Assembly (NCBI GenBank): GCA_963696025.1
Contig: CAVOII010000010.1
Location: forward strand, 310,001-374,000
DNA from: JABCYV01 sp963696025
GTDB lineage: Bacteria; Acidobacteriota; Terriglobia; Terriglobales; Acidobacteriaceae
Length of the DNA: 64,000 nt
Direction of reading: 5' to 3'
Shown in pieces: positions 54,019 through 62,256 of this stretch. Numbering within the stretch: the stretch's first letter is position 1; each line of letters begins with the position of its first letter. Under the pieces are notes generated by a model, which ran no database searches, was not told the origin of the DNA, and worked only from the letters and a program-made list of their open reading frames with translations. The translations under genes were made by a program, and so were the position numbers.

Positions 54019-54185
54019 AAGTTCTCATGTCAGCATATTCGACTCTAGACGGAGTACAACCCGCTGGAGTCTTTGCTTTTGGTCGTGAGTGAAATCGCCT
54101 GTGGGTGTTGAAAAAGGATTGCTCGGAAGTACTGTTGTGCTGTGTAAGTTAGCGCAGCGAGGGACAGTTTCCTGCGAGCGGACGA

Positions 54186-55040
54186 CTAGATCGTTGCAGG
54201 CAGCGGCGGCTGCGGCCTTTGGCTGAGGAAGCGGACCAAGCGCTTGAGGTTTTGCGCAGCCGCAGCCAGGAAGAACTGCTCGCGAACAAACTCTCCGCAG
54301 GCGTAGGCGACGAAGTCCGATCTGATTCTTAAGTTCCGCGAACAGCGCTTCCACCTTCTTCCTTTCCCGTTGTGCGCTCGTGAAACCTGGCGTGCAGGCC
54401 AAGTCGCGAGCGCGTTGCCGGGCGGGTTCGTGGATGTGGATGGCGAGATATTTGTACTGGCCCGTGGTGCATTTCGCCTTTTGCGAACACGCACCGCAAC
54501 GTTTGCGGCTTCCGATGTAGGCATGGGTTCGATTTCTGACATTCAAACCGACGAAGTTGAGTGGCTGACCTGCGGGACAGCGATAGCTGTTGCTTTCGGG
54601 AAGAAAGGTGAAACGCTCAGGACCGTCTGTGAGACATCCCCACAGATCGCTTCTTGACGGGCTGTCGGAAGTCGCAGTGTTCACAGCCATAGCGACCTCT
54701 TGCCTTCTTGCGTCGATTGCCTACGATCAACTCAAGCGCAGGAAATGAAAGGTCGCCAGTTGGTGTAATCGCCTGTTCTATAAGAGGGGATGTCAAGAAC
54801 ATTCTTCTTCCTCCGCCGGAAGCGCGGTTATGGTTCGCGGCATCCAGTCCCTTGTCAGATAGGAGTGACGCTCGAGTCTTGTGTCTTGCCCTGTGGTTTC
54901 GGATTTTGCTTTGCTCCATCTCAACAGCTGCATGTTCATTAGTAGCGACAACGCCGATCGGTTTCTGAAACTGGCAAGCACTGGTGGTTGTACGGTGTCA
55001 ACCATGGTTCTATCTGCGACTCGAGGCCTAGTGCTTTTTC
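54186..55040 (-). pseudogene. Decayed IS1182-type transposase
   Basis: In the reverse direction several frames carry pieces of an IS1182-like DDE transposase: RTMVDTVQ (about 55000), then CGACSQKAKCTTGQYKYLAI (about 54460) and ERKKVEALFAELKNQIGLRR. In another frame FVREQFFLAAAAQNLKRLVR follows. At least two frameshifts separate the pieces. The N-terminal half is missing where the next IS110 element begins, suggesting that IS110 landed in it or a deletion occurred. Confidence 0.65.
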
Positions 55041-55050
55041 GGGTTATCCG

Positions 55051-56339
55051 AGAGGGCATAGGGTTAACACAGAGGCTCAGTGCCACAGGCACTGTGCGCC
55101 TACAGGCGATAAGGATGCTCACCCTCGAACCCGAGCGTCTCAAGAACCAACTGGCCACCACCAGAAAAAGATCACCGGAGGTGGAGGGCTCTTCCCGTGA
55201 GACGCTCAAGCGGCTTGCGATTTCAGTTTGTCAGCGTCGAAGTTTTCTCCCTTCTTCCATAGAGTTAGCGTGATGGCTGCAATCTTGCGCGCCAGCGTGA
55301 GACGCGCCATCGTGGGCTTGATACCTTTGACCAGTGATCTCTGGTAGAAATCCTGGAACGGGCCAGGCAGTACACTGGCCCTGGTGGCCGCACCTTTGAA
55401 CAAGCCTTTCAGATCATGATTGTGGTCCTTGTTCAGACCGCGAATGGAGATCTGTTTCTTAGAACGTCGCAGTCCGCCTTTGACATAGCAATATTCCGCA
55501 CTGGTGCGGGTTTCCAAAGCAAGTCCGCTGTAAGCCCAAAGCTGTCGCTTAGTGCGGAAACGATGCGGGGTCTGGATCAGCGCCACCGCCAAGGCGGAGC
55601 GAATCGGTCCCAGTGAGGGAATCTGCCGTAGTTTGACGGTGATGGCATGCTTGCGACTCTCCGCCAACAGCTCGCGGCGCGCTTGCTGGCGCAAGTACTG
55701 CAGCATGTCCAGTTGCTGGTAGAGTCGTTCGGCTCGGCGACGGACGCCGGCTTCCTTGATCTTGCCCAGCCACTCGGCTCGATGACGGGTATAGTAGACG
55801 TCCCGGCCGGCACAGGGGATCGCCCAGCTGCGATAGACCGCTTTCAACCGACACATGACTCGGGTCAGATCTTTGACCAGGGTCAGGTAGCTCCGGGCTA
55901 ACTCGCGCAGCATGCGCACGCCCGTCTCGCCATGGTAGACCGAGCTGAGCTTGTTCAGGTACAACAGTTCGGCCAACTTGTGGGCGTCGATACGATCATT
56001 TTTGTTTCCGTCTTTGAGCAGAGCATTTTTTCGCGGATTGCACACCACCAGCTTGGCCACATGCGGCTTCAGTAAATCGTACAGCCACGCGGCCCAAGTT
56101 CCTTCTTCGAAGGTGACCGACAAAGTTCCGCGCAACCCCGCAAAGAACTCCAGAATGGTCGCGGCTTTTGTTTCCAGGATGGATTCCATGACTAACTTGC
56201 CAGTGGAATCCAATACTGCCACCGAGATGGTTGCTTGATGAACGTCGAGCCCAATATACTTTTCGCTATTCATGGAGGGTGTTCCTTTCGTAGGGAATGA
56301 TGCTTGCGCTCATAACCTACTCCTAAAGGGACGCCCTCT
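55051..56339 (-). mobile_element. IS110-family insertion sequence (second)
   Basis: Ends are estimated from a short inverted repeat AGAGGGC (55051-55057) and GCCCTCT (56333-56339), giving 1289 bases. As in the first element, the upstream non-coding part is short and the downstream part (about 150 bases) is long. The latter has a perfect hairpin CAGTGCC-ACA-GGCACTG at 55078-55094. Confidence 0.45.
55206..56273 (-). CDS. IS110-family transposase (second)
   Basis: The 355-residue protein has the N-terminal DEDD domain (YIGLDVHQATISVAV; VTFEEGTWAAWLY; NKNDRIDAHKLAELL) and the C-terminal Tnp domain (IPSLGPIRSALAVALIQTPH; SGLALETRTSAEY; RIRGLNKDHNHDLKG-like IRGLNKDHNHDLKG). It belongs to a different subgroup from the transposase at 21387. 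The frame is complete and may be active. A GGAG-type site lies upstream. Confidence 0.92.
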   Translation of the reverse strand: MNSEKYIGLDVHQATISVAVLDSTGKLVMESILETKAATILEFFAGLRGTLSVTFEEGTWAAWLYDLLKPHVAKLVVCNPRKNALLKDGNKNDRIDAHKLAELLYLNKLSSVYHGETGVRMLRELARSYLTLVKDLTRVMCRLKAVYRSWAIPCAGRDVYYTRHRAEWLGKIKEAGVRRRAERLYQQLDMLQYLRQQARRELLAESRKHAITVKLRQIPSLGPIRSALAVALIQTPHRFRTKRQLWAYSGLALETRTSAEYCYVKGGLRRSKKQISIRGLNKDHNHDLKGLFKGAATRASVLPGPFQDFYQRSLVKGIKPTMARLTLARKIAAITLTLWKKGENFDADKLKSQAA

Positions 56340-56407
56340 TATAATGCGTTAGCGACAGTTACGTGCGTAACGGTGCGAGGACTCAGTCAACGGTGTCCAA
56401 TTGTGGT

Positions 56408-57061
56408 ATGCGCTCTTGCTTGATGATCGCTGCAATGATGGCACTGCTTGTTGGCGAGTGTGTATCTAAAGTCGCGCCGACCACGCTTCAAGAACTTGCA
56501 GATCACGCTGACCTGATCGTGATTGGCAAAGTGACGAGGGTGATAGAGGTGAAAGGCATTCAGGTCGCGGAGGTACAGGTTAGCGATACTGTCAAGGGCG
56601 TGCCTCATCCCACAATTTACTACCTCGCCCAGCCAACGTGGATTTGCGATATTACGAGCGCGACTGTGGCAGAGGAGACGCTGTTTTTCTTCAACCAATA
56701 TGAATTCGATCCTCAGCCTGCCTCGATCGCCTTCGCCCGACCCGCAGGTCAGGCGGGCACATACACCGTTCAGAACGGCCCCGCCCCTGTGGGGTTATTT
56801 AAAGAGCCGCTAGGCTTTCGGGAGCAAGTCAACGCGCTAGTGGGATCATCGCACTTTTGGCAGGTGTCATGGTCAGGTCGCGGAAAAATGCCAATCAGAA
56901 ATGTGCAAGGGAAGCGGTACGTCACGCTGTGGACCGGAGATGTACGCTTGCCTGCTAGCATCCCTACCATCGGTGGCCCCGAACGAAAATACAGCGCGTT
57001 CATTCGGTCTGCGCCCGTTTCACCAGTACTCGATTTCGTGCGGCGCTCTTTGGAGCGGTAG
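56408..57061 (+). CDS. Secreted hypothetical protein
   Basis: The 217-residue protein has an N-terminal signal (CLMIAAMMALLVGECVSK) and a beta-rich domain (LIVIGKVTRVIEVKGIQVAE; PTIYYLAQPTWICDIT) with the style of an OB-like or carrier fold seen in many uncharacterised exported proteins. There is no strong ribosome site; the Met was chosen for the signal peptide. It lies just beyond the second IS110. The function is unknown. Confidence 0.55.
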   Translation: MRSCLMIAAMMALLVGECVSKVAPTTLQELADHADLIVIGKVTRVIEVKGIQVAEVQVSDTVKGVPHPTIYYLAQPTWICDITSATVAEETLFFFNQYEFDPQPASIAFARPAGQAGTYTVQNGPAPVGLFKEPLGFREQVNALVGSSHFWQVSWSGRGKMPIRNVQGKRYVTLWTGDVRLPASIPTIGGPERKYSAFIRSAPVSPVLDFVRRSLER

Positions 57062-57125
57062 CTGGAGCGACCGAAGCTGTTGAAACATCTCTATTACGCT
57101 CATTTGACGCGTCACGCCTCTCTTC

Positions 57126-57544
57126 ATGGTCCATAGGGCACCTACAGAATCAAATTCAGATGATGAACCTTCCATTGGAGAAACGGCCTTGACTAGAGAC
57201 GAAGCTTGGAATCTGGCCAACGATTGGGTCGCGGCATGGAACACTCATGACTTGGATCGGATCATGACCCACTATGACGACGCGGTCGAGTTGACTTCGC
57301 CGGTTGCCGCCCAACTATTGGGCACGGCGGATGGCAAGGTGGTCGGAAAGGCGAGTTTGAGAGCCTATTTTCAACGAGGGCTGGCAGCCTACCCCGAACT
57401 CCACTTTCGCCTTGCCGACGTGCTGTGGGGCATAAACAGCGTCGTGCTCTACTACACAACCAAAAGGGAACTCACACGGCAGAGTTCATGGAGTTGTCGG
57501 CGAGCGGGAAGTTGGCAAGAGTCGTGGCGAACTACGGCTTGTAG
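57126..57544 (+). pseudogene. NTF2/SnoaL-like protein gene with C-terminal frameshift
   Basis: The frame encodes a SnoaL-like fold (EAWNLANDWVAAWNTHDLDR, HYDDAVELTSPVAA, FRLADVLWGINSVVLYY). After ALYYT-like VVLYYTT the expected last strand appears in another frame (GTHTAEFMELSASGKLARVV then ANYGL, stop at 57544), meaning one base was lost near 57460. Read straight, the product ends with unrelated residues at 57575. The gene lies just inside the element's right edge. Confidence 0.7.
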
Positions 57545-57761
57545 AAAAACCAGCAAAACCCAATCGTCGGCCTAATCCTTGCCATCACCAATCCAATCCG
57601 TTGACGCCTTCATCTCTGAAATGTCGTAACATCGCCATAGCACTCACTGACATGCTGACTGGGTTTTGAGCCCGAATCGCAGGTCGCATGGTGACAATTT
57701 GGTGACAGTAGTCGCACGTCCAGAAGCTATCTAATTGATTCAATATACCTATTAACACTGA

Positions 57762-57814
57762 GACGGAAGATTCTCAATCTTCAAACCCGGGTTCGATTCC
57801 CGGTAGCGCTACCA
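57762..57814 (+). tRNA. 3' half of the split tRNA-Glu(CTC), right attachment site
   Basis: The first 18 bases repeat the end of the 5' half (GACGGAAGATTCTCAATC). The rest completes the anticodon stem (TCTTC), the T arm (CCGGG-TTCGATT-CCCGG), the acceptor strand TAGCGCT and ACCA. No D arm or acceptor 5' strand stands upstream. With 43389-43427 it makes a perfect tRNA-Glu. Confidence 0.9.
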
Positions 57815-57836
57815 GCTATCATCCCCTAATCCGCTA

Positions 57837-57866
57837 AGCCGCTTAATTTCAGCGGTTCTTGTTTTT
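57837..57866 (+). terminator. Intrinsic terminator of the original tRNA-Glu gene
   Basis: A stem AGCCGCT / AGCGGTT (one G-U pair) with a seven-base loop is followed by CTTGTTTTT. It lies 22 bases after the tRNA 3' end and fits a terminator for the tRNA before it was split. Confidence 0.6.
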
Positions 57867-57978
57867 GCTCACAAACCCCGGCTGGCATCCGTAGGAGTAA
57901 TTGACGTCAATTGCTGTACACAAAATCTTACACAGATCGCTGACTCTCGTTCCGCCCGGGCACCGTGAGCGGTGCGTC

Positions 57979-59058
57979 CTAGAAATGGTGCGGCGAGGGC
58001 AGCAATTCGGCGCTCGCGGCGTCCGGGAGGGTGAGCGGAAGTCCAAAGGCGTGAAACAGGCGTGGGCCGGTGGGTGGTACAAACAGGGTCAGCGTGGAAA
58101 TCATGTCATGCTCGAGCGCGAGCACGTGGACGGAGTGCGCGGCCAATGGCTCGTCGGCGCCAGTGCGGGCATAGACGGCGAAAGCGGGCTGCCCGTTAGC
58201 TGTCGTTGGTACCAGTCGAAGGCCGCTACAGGTCTTCCAAGCCCACTCAAAGAAAGTGCGGATCGCCTCGCGCCCCGCATACCATTGTCGCCACGGAGGC
58301 ATGGTGTAGGTCGCGTCCTCTTTGAGGAGGGCCACGAAACCGTCCAGGTCATGCCCTTCCCAGGCCCGTAAATAGCGGCTGAGGAGGTTCTGCTGCGCAG
58401 GATTTGGACGCGGTGGCGCCGGCGGTCGGCCATCGGGATAGCGTTTGGCAAGCGTTGCGCGCGCCCGCTGCAGAGCGCTGTTGATCGAGGCAGTCGATCC
58501 GCCCAGCAGTGTCGCGGCTTCGGCGGCAGCCCAACCGAGCACATCACACAGCAAGAGCGCGGCGCGCTGGCGCGGCGGCAGTTGCTGGATAGCGGCGACA
58601 AAAGCTAGTTGCACGGCCTCGCCGGACGTATAGCGCGCCTGCGGATTCGGCGCCTCATCAGCGATCCCTTCCAGGTTTGAATCCGGGTAGGGTTCAAGCC
58701 ACGCCACGTCGGGTGCCGGGCCGCTCTCCGGCAACTGCGCGGCGGCAGGTGCCTGCTGGTCAGGCAGCAAGCGTGGCACGTTCTTGCGGCTGGCGAGGGC
58801 ATCGAGGCAGGCGTTGGTGGCGATCCGGTAGAGCCATGCGCGAAACGATCCGCGTCCCTCGAAACTGCCGAAGTTGCGCCAGGCGCGCAAATAGGTCTCT
58901 TGCACGAGGTCCTCGGCTTCGTGTACGGAGCCTAGCATACGGTAACAATGCAATTTGATTTCGTGGCGGAATGGTTCGGCGAGCTGTTCAAACGCCTCGT
59001 TTGCACGCTCCAAGGCTTGTTCCTGACGTGATGGTTCCGCCGCTGTCATTGCAATCAA
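57979..59058 (-). CDS. ECF sigma factor with C-terminal SnoaL-like domain
   Basis: The 359-residue protein has a sigma-70 region 2 (LHCYRMLGSVHEAEDLVQET, LRAWRNFGSFEGRGSFRAWL) and region 4 (FVAAIQQLPPRQRAALLLCD, WAAAEAATLLGGSTASINSA). A SnoaL-like domain (LLSRYLRAWEGHDLDGFVAL) follows, which in related SigJ/SigX5-type factors modulates activity without a separate anti-sigma protein. GGAGG is eight bases before the TTG at 59058; an ATG three codons on is the alternative. It lies 39 bases after a decayed dehydrogenase gene, likely its former operon partner. Confidence 0.88.
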   Translation of the reverse strand: MIAMTAAEPSRQEQALERANEAFEQLAEPFRHEIKLHCYRMLGSVHEAEDLVQETYLRAWRNFGSFEGRGSFRAWLYRIATNACLDALASRKNVPRLLPDQQAPAAAQLPESGPAPDVAWLEPYPDSNLEGIADEAPNPQARYTSGEAVQLAFVAAIQQLPPRQRAALLLCDVLGWAAAEAATLLGGSTASINSALQRARATLAKRYPDGRPPAPPRPNPAQQNLLSRYLRAWEGHDLDGFVALLKEDATYTMPPWRQWYAGREAIRTFFEWAWKTCSGLRLVPTTANGQPAFAVYARTGADEPLAAHSVHVLALEHDMISTLTLFVPPTGPRLFHAFGLPLTLPDAASAELLPSPHHF

Positions 59059-59097
59059 TGTTAAAACCTCCGGTGACCTTCTTCAATGGTTTTGCCA

Positions 59098-59843
59098 TCA
59101 GGGCACGGCTTCCAGGCCCTTCCCGGAGACGATGAACACATGTCCCTTTGAACTTTCGGGATCCGTAAGGAGCTCAACGAGCGCAGTCGCGACATCGGAC
59201 GCGGTCGGCGGCGAAGCCATGCTCTTAATAAAATCAGCTGCCAATATACCAAGATAGCGGGAATAGCCCGCGACCGCATGCTTTCCGAGTTCGGTGTCCG
59301 GCATGATGCGCGGCGCCAGCGCCATGAATCGCAAGCCGAGCCCAAGACGATCGGATTCCTTCTGACTGTAGTTTGCCATGAATATCTGCGTACGTTTGGC
59401 TCCGGCATACCCTCCTGAATTCGGCGACCCTGCGAGAGCGGCGCCGCTGGAGATCACAATGACCGAGGCGCCTGCGGATAGGGGCCGCGACAGTGCTGCC
59501 TTGCAGAAGTGAAATCCGATTTTGACGTCAGTCTCCCAGTTGACGGCGAACTGCTACCAGCTCTGCCTGTATAGCGGCGCGGCGGGCGGAAACGCGCCCG
59601 CGCACAAAACCAGGACATCGGCTTGGAGGACGTGAATACTTTGGTGGGTGCTCCTTCATCCCTTGCATCGAGCGACAGAACTTCCGTGCCGGAAACCTCC
59701 TGGGCCAATTGCCGGAGCGAAGCCTCCTGTCGTGCCACCGCGAGCACGTGCGCGCCATTGCGGACAGCGACTTCCACAATCCGCCGTCCTACCCCCTGGC
59801 TCCCACCGATCACGACCATGTTCTTGCCTGTCAATGGAAGCAT
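59098..59843 (-). pseudogene. Short-chain dehydrogenase gene with two lesions
   Basis: The start reads LTGKNMVVIGGSQGVGRRIV, the SDR cofactor motif. A one-base loss near 59630 (in TATTCACGTCC) shifts the frame. The next piece (ADVLVLCAGAFPPAAPLY) meets a TAG at about 59555 in place of a Gln codon. The third piece restores VISSGAALAGSPNSGGYAGA with the Tyr-Lys-like YAGAKR site and the C-terminal strands to a stop at 59098. It cannot give a full enzyme unless recoded. Confidence 0.8.
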
Positions 59844-59852
59844 TCTGCTCTC

Positions 59853-59874
59853 CTAATGTGTAAGACTGGCGTGG
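59853..59874 (-). promoter_or_regulatory. 22-bp motif upstream of the dehydrogenase gene
   Basis: Reverse strand: CCACGCCAGTCTTACACATT followed by AG, ten bases before the start codon of the dehydrogenase gene. The same 22 bases with one change occur at 61296-61317 upstream of another gene. It may be a promoter or operator. Confidence 0.4.
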
Positions 59875-59904
59875 AATGTCTTTAACAGAGTGACTCTGTC
59901 TCTC

Positions 59905-60351
59905 CTATGCGAATGCGTCTGGCTGAGCTTTACCCGTGGTGATCAGCTTTCGCAAATTGCCGTTAATGAGCGTGCCCCATGCATTGGAACAGCTACCGTA
60001 GCATTCATATCGGGGTACCAGGCCTACGTGTGTAAAACGCACCTCGGTTTTGCCAGCTTTTTCAGAGATATCAAAAACAATGTCCGTACCACTCCACTCG
60101 CTCTTGTCTTTCACGAAGTTAAGTTCGCTGTCTAAGACGTGCCAAACCACTCTCTTGGGAGGAATAAATTCTGTGACCCTTTGTTTGGTACGGTGCACAT
60201 CTTTGTAACGGTACGTGAACTCAGCGTCGAGTTTGTCGGTGTGGCCCTCGATTTCGCCTGACCACCATCCACGAACGTTGTTAATCGCAGCGAAGACTTC
60301 TTTGCGAGATTGATCCACCGAAATGGTAGTAGTGAAGTTTTGGTTTTTCAT
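59905..60351 (-). CDS. SRPBCC/AHSA1-domain protein
   Basis: The 148-residue protein has the START/AHSA1 fold pattern: TTTISVDQSRKEVFAAINNV, WWSGEIEGHTDKL, VTEFIPPKRVVWHVLDSEL, and TEVRFTHVGLVPRYEC. Such proteins bind small hydrophobic ligands or aid Hsp90; here no partner is evident. GAGTGAG precedes the ATG. It is complete. Confidence 0.8.
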   Translation of the reverse strand: MKNQNFTTTISVDQSRKEVFAAINNVRGWWSGEIEGHTDKLDAEFTYRYKDVHRTKQRVTEFIPPKRVVWHVLDSELNFVKDKSEWSGTDIVFDISEKAGKTEVRFTHVGLVPRYECYGSCSNAWGTLINGNLRKLITTGKAQPDAFA

Positions 60352-60423
60352 GACTCACTCTTCTGTCCTTTCCGTTGCTGCATGGGCATACCGGCGCGAC
60401 CAAATCCTTGCCGTATTCACTTT

Positions 60424-61266
60424 TTAGTGTGGCAAACACCACACTTCTTTGATCTTGCAAAGCCGTGCAAGCATCGCTTCGTATTCCTTGGTAATAGCAT
60501 CCCGTTCCGTTACGCCGCGAAACTGGACCATGTATCCATGGGGGCCATGAAGTATGAGAAACGGATACGGGGTGTCCGGCCAGCGCCCATGCCGGCTGAA
60601 GTAACGCAGTTGTTCGGGCTTTGGGGTCGCTGCCCCGATCTCGTCAGTGGATACATTCGGAGCGTAGTACATCACGTGAGGGATGTTAGCGGTAGCTAGA
60701 TCTTCATTTTCATCCGGATTCACGTAAGTCCTGAGGATTGGAGACAGCATATATGACACTCCGGCTCGTTCCGGCGCTTTGTAATATTCTGTCTTGTAAC
60801 GTTCCTGGATGATCTTCTTTAGTTCTTCAAGCGGAGTTCCCTTCGCCTGCATCTCTGCGATATCAAAGAAGACTCGCATCTGTGCCTTGGCGCCCGCGCT
60901 GTCAAAGGAAATCGGGTAGAGAATGTCATCTCTATATTCCGTTAAGGGCCAAGACCCTCTCATCGCATCATCGCCGGTTCGAGCAACAAGGGCGTGGAAT
61001 CCATTCGTACCCTTGCTGACCACCTCAAAGCCTTTGTCAGGGTTCAAGACATATATGGTTGCATTGTCTCTGAGGTGCGGCGGGAGTGCGCTGAGCGCCA
61101 GTTGAATCTCCAAATCTCGCGGCAACGGCTCGATTTTATTCATCCCCCTGGGAGTCTGTTTATTTTGCGCGCTCGCTGTGAGCGAGAACAATAAACCTAC
61201 AATTACTGCAATTGTATGGACCTTTCTCATCGTGGTGATCCGCGCCAGGACCAATTTGATTTTCAT
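60424..61266 (-). CDS. Secreted hypothetical protein
   Basis: The 280-residue protein has a signal region (HTIAVIVGLLFSLTASAQ) and a soluble domain with IQLALSALPPHLRDNATIYV, GTNGFHALVART, FFDIAEMQAKGTPLEEL and a late ILHGPHGYMVQFRG. I recognise no family. GGGAG five bases before the ATG sets this start; the longer open frame upstream is not supported. A copy of the 22-bp motif lies 29 bases upstream. Confidence 0.65.
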   Translation of the reverse strand: MKIKLVLARITTMRKVHTIAVIVGLLFSLTASAQNKQTPRGMNKIEPLPRDLEIQLALSALPPHLRDNATIYVLNPDKGFEVVSKGTNGFHALVARTGDDAMRGSWPLTEYRDDILYPISFDSAGAKAQMRVFFDIAEMQAKGTPLEELKKIIQERYKTEYYKAPERAGVSYMLSPILRTYVNPDENEDLATANIPHVMYYAPNVSTDEIGAATPKPEQLRYFSRHGRWPDTPYPFLILHGPHGYMVQFRGVTERDAITKEYEAMLARLCKIKEVWCLPH

Positions 61267-61295
61267 AGATCTCCCTCTGGTGGTCATCTGTCCTT

Positions 61296-61317
61296 CTAAT
61301 GTGTAAGACCGGCGTGG
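61296..61317 (-). promoter_or_regulatory. Second copy of the 22-bp motif
   Basis: Reverse strand: CCACGCCGGTCTTACACATT then AG, matching 59853-59874 at 21 of 22 positions. It lies in the upstream region of the 280-residue secreted protein gene. Confidence 0.4.
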
Positions 61318-61487
61318 CAGCTGAAAGTCATCGGTGCTTGGCGGTTTTTTTGCAGTCCGTCGGATTGCTTGGGCGTTGTCAAGTCGTGCAGAGCCGTATC
61401 GCAGCGTGGCGAATTTCAACCTCGGAGCAAGAAGGGAAAAGCCGAGACCGGAGCTCGCGCCACGTTCAGAGAATGACGAGGTGTCAC

Positions 61488-62180
61488 TCACCTTGCGACT
61501 CGCTGCGATGTGTGCAAGCCGATCAGCCTTGCTACCAGCACAGCGAGATACATAACGCCCACGATCGTTTCCAGCATGGTCAGAGATCGTGCAGCAGCCG
61601 TGGCCGGACTTATGCCGGCGCAGCCCAACGAAGTCAAAGTCGTGAAGCTGTAGAAAATGAGATCTGGCCTCAGTGCAACTTTGTGGGTGTTCAGAAGCGG
61701 ATCCAGGTAAAGGGCACTCGGTTGCAAATGAACTAGCAGTACATACATATTCGCGAAAGCGTATCCCAACGTAATATAGGCACAAACTGCGCCGTAGATA
61801 GTCTCGCTCCGAATGCGTTCATCACGGCCAACCGCGACCAGGATGAAGAAGGTGATAAACAAATCAAACAGAATGGAACAGATGAGACCAGCCAGTCCGA
61901 TCGGGGATGGCGGACCATTCGATGCCGTGATTCTGTGGAGGAACGCAGGAATTGCCAATATCAAGCCAAACCGCAGCACCCTGCGCTGGTCACTTATGGA
62001 GTATAGAGCGGCCAATACTGCAAGCCCGGCCAAAAGCGAAAGTAGTTTGCCTCGAAGGCCCCCACTCGCAGCGGCAAAAGGAGACAACATCAGGAGTGCC
62101 AGGAGAAATACAAGAAGATAGGAAAACCGGCCCGCCAGCTCCTTACCTCGGGCCAGCGCCGAAGCCCCCACACTACTCAT
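61488..62180 (-). CDS. Ion-channel family protein with altered selectivity filter
   Basis: The 230-residue protein has several membrane helices and a C-terminal pore module of the two-helix potassium-channel family: a pore helix in LIFYSFTTLTSLGCAGISP, followed by a helix in LTMLETIVGVMYLAVLVARL. The family filter reads TxGYGD; here it is SLGCAG, so potassium selectivity is doubtful. The rest of the pore surround is well conserved. No C-terminal regulator domain is present. The gene stands alone. Confidence 0.75.
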   Translation of the reverse strand: MSSVGASALARGKELAGRFSYLLVFLLALLMLSPFAAASGGLRGKLLSLLAGLAVLAALYSISDQRRVLRFGLILAIPAFLHRITASNGPPSPIGLAGLICSILFDLFITFFILVAVGRDERIRSETIYGAVCAYITLGYAFANMYVLLVHLQPSALYLDPLLNTHKVALRPDLIFYSFTTLTSLGCAGISPATAAARSLTMLETIVGVMYLAVLVARLIGLHTSQRVAR

Positions 62181-62256
62181 GGGGGCGCATTTTCTTTCAT
62201 TTAATGAGGCCTGTCAAACCAGCAGAAATTTCCATGCCCCAACTAGCGCGCAAACC

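Larger units (their letters stand above)
43428..57779. mobile_element. 14.35-kb integrated element splitting tRNA-Glu(CTC)
   Basis: The element lies between two copies of GACGGAAGATTCTCAATC (43410-43427 and 57762-57779), each attached to complementary halves of one tRNA-Glu gene. It carries a tyrosine recombinase gene, an intact substitute tRNA-Glu(CTC), a glycogen-debranching enzyme, a ClC transporter, many short genes unlike the flanking core genes, two transposase loci and gene relics. The content suggests a genomic island built up by several insertions. The recombinase seems truncated, so the element may be immobile now. Confidence 0.8.

Noticed and set aside
60424..61785. Longer 453-residue version of the secreted protein
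   Set aside because: The first 173 residues are Ser/Arg-rich without a fold and overlap the 22-bp motif; the signal peptide and ribosome site support the start at 61266.
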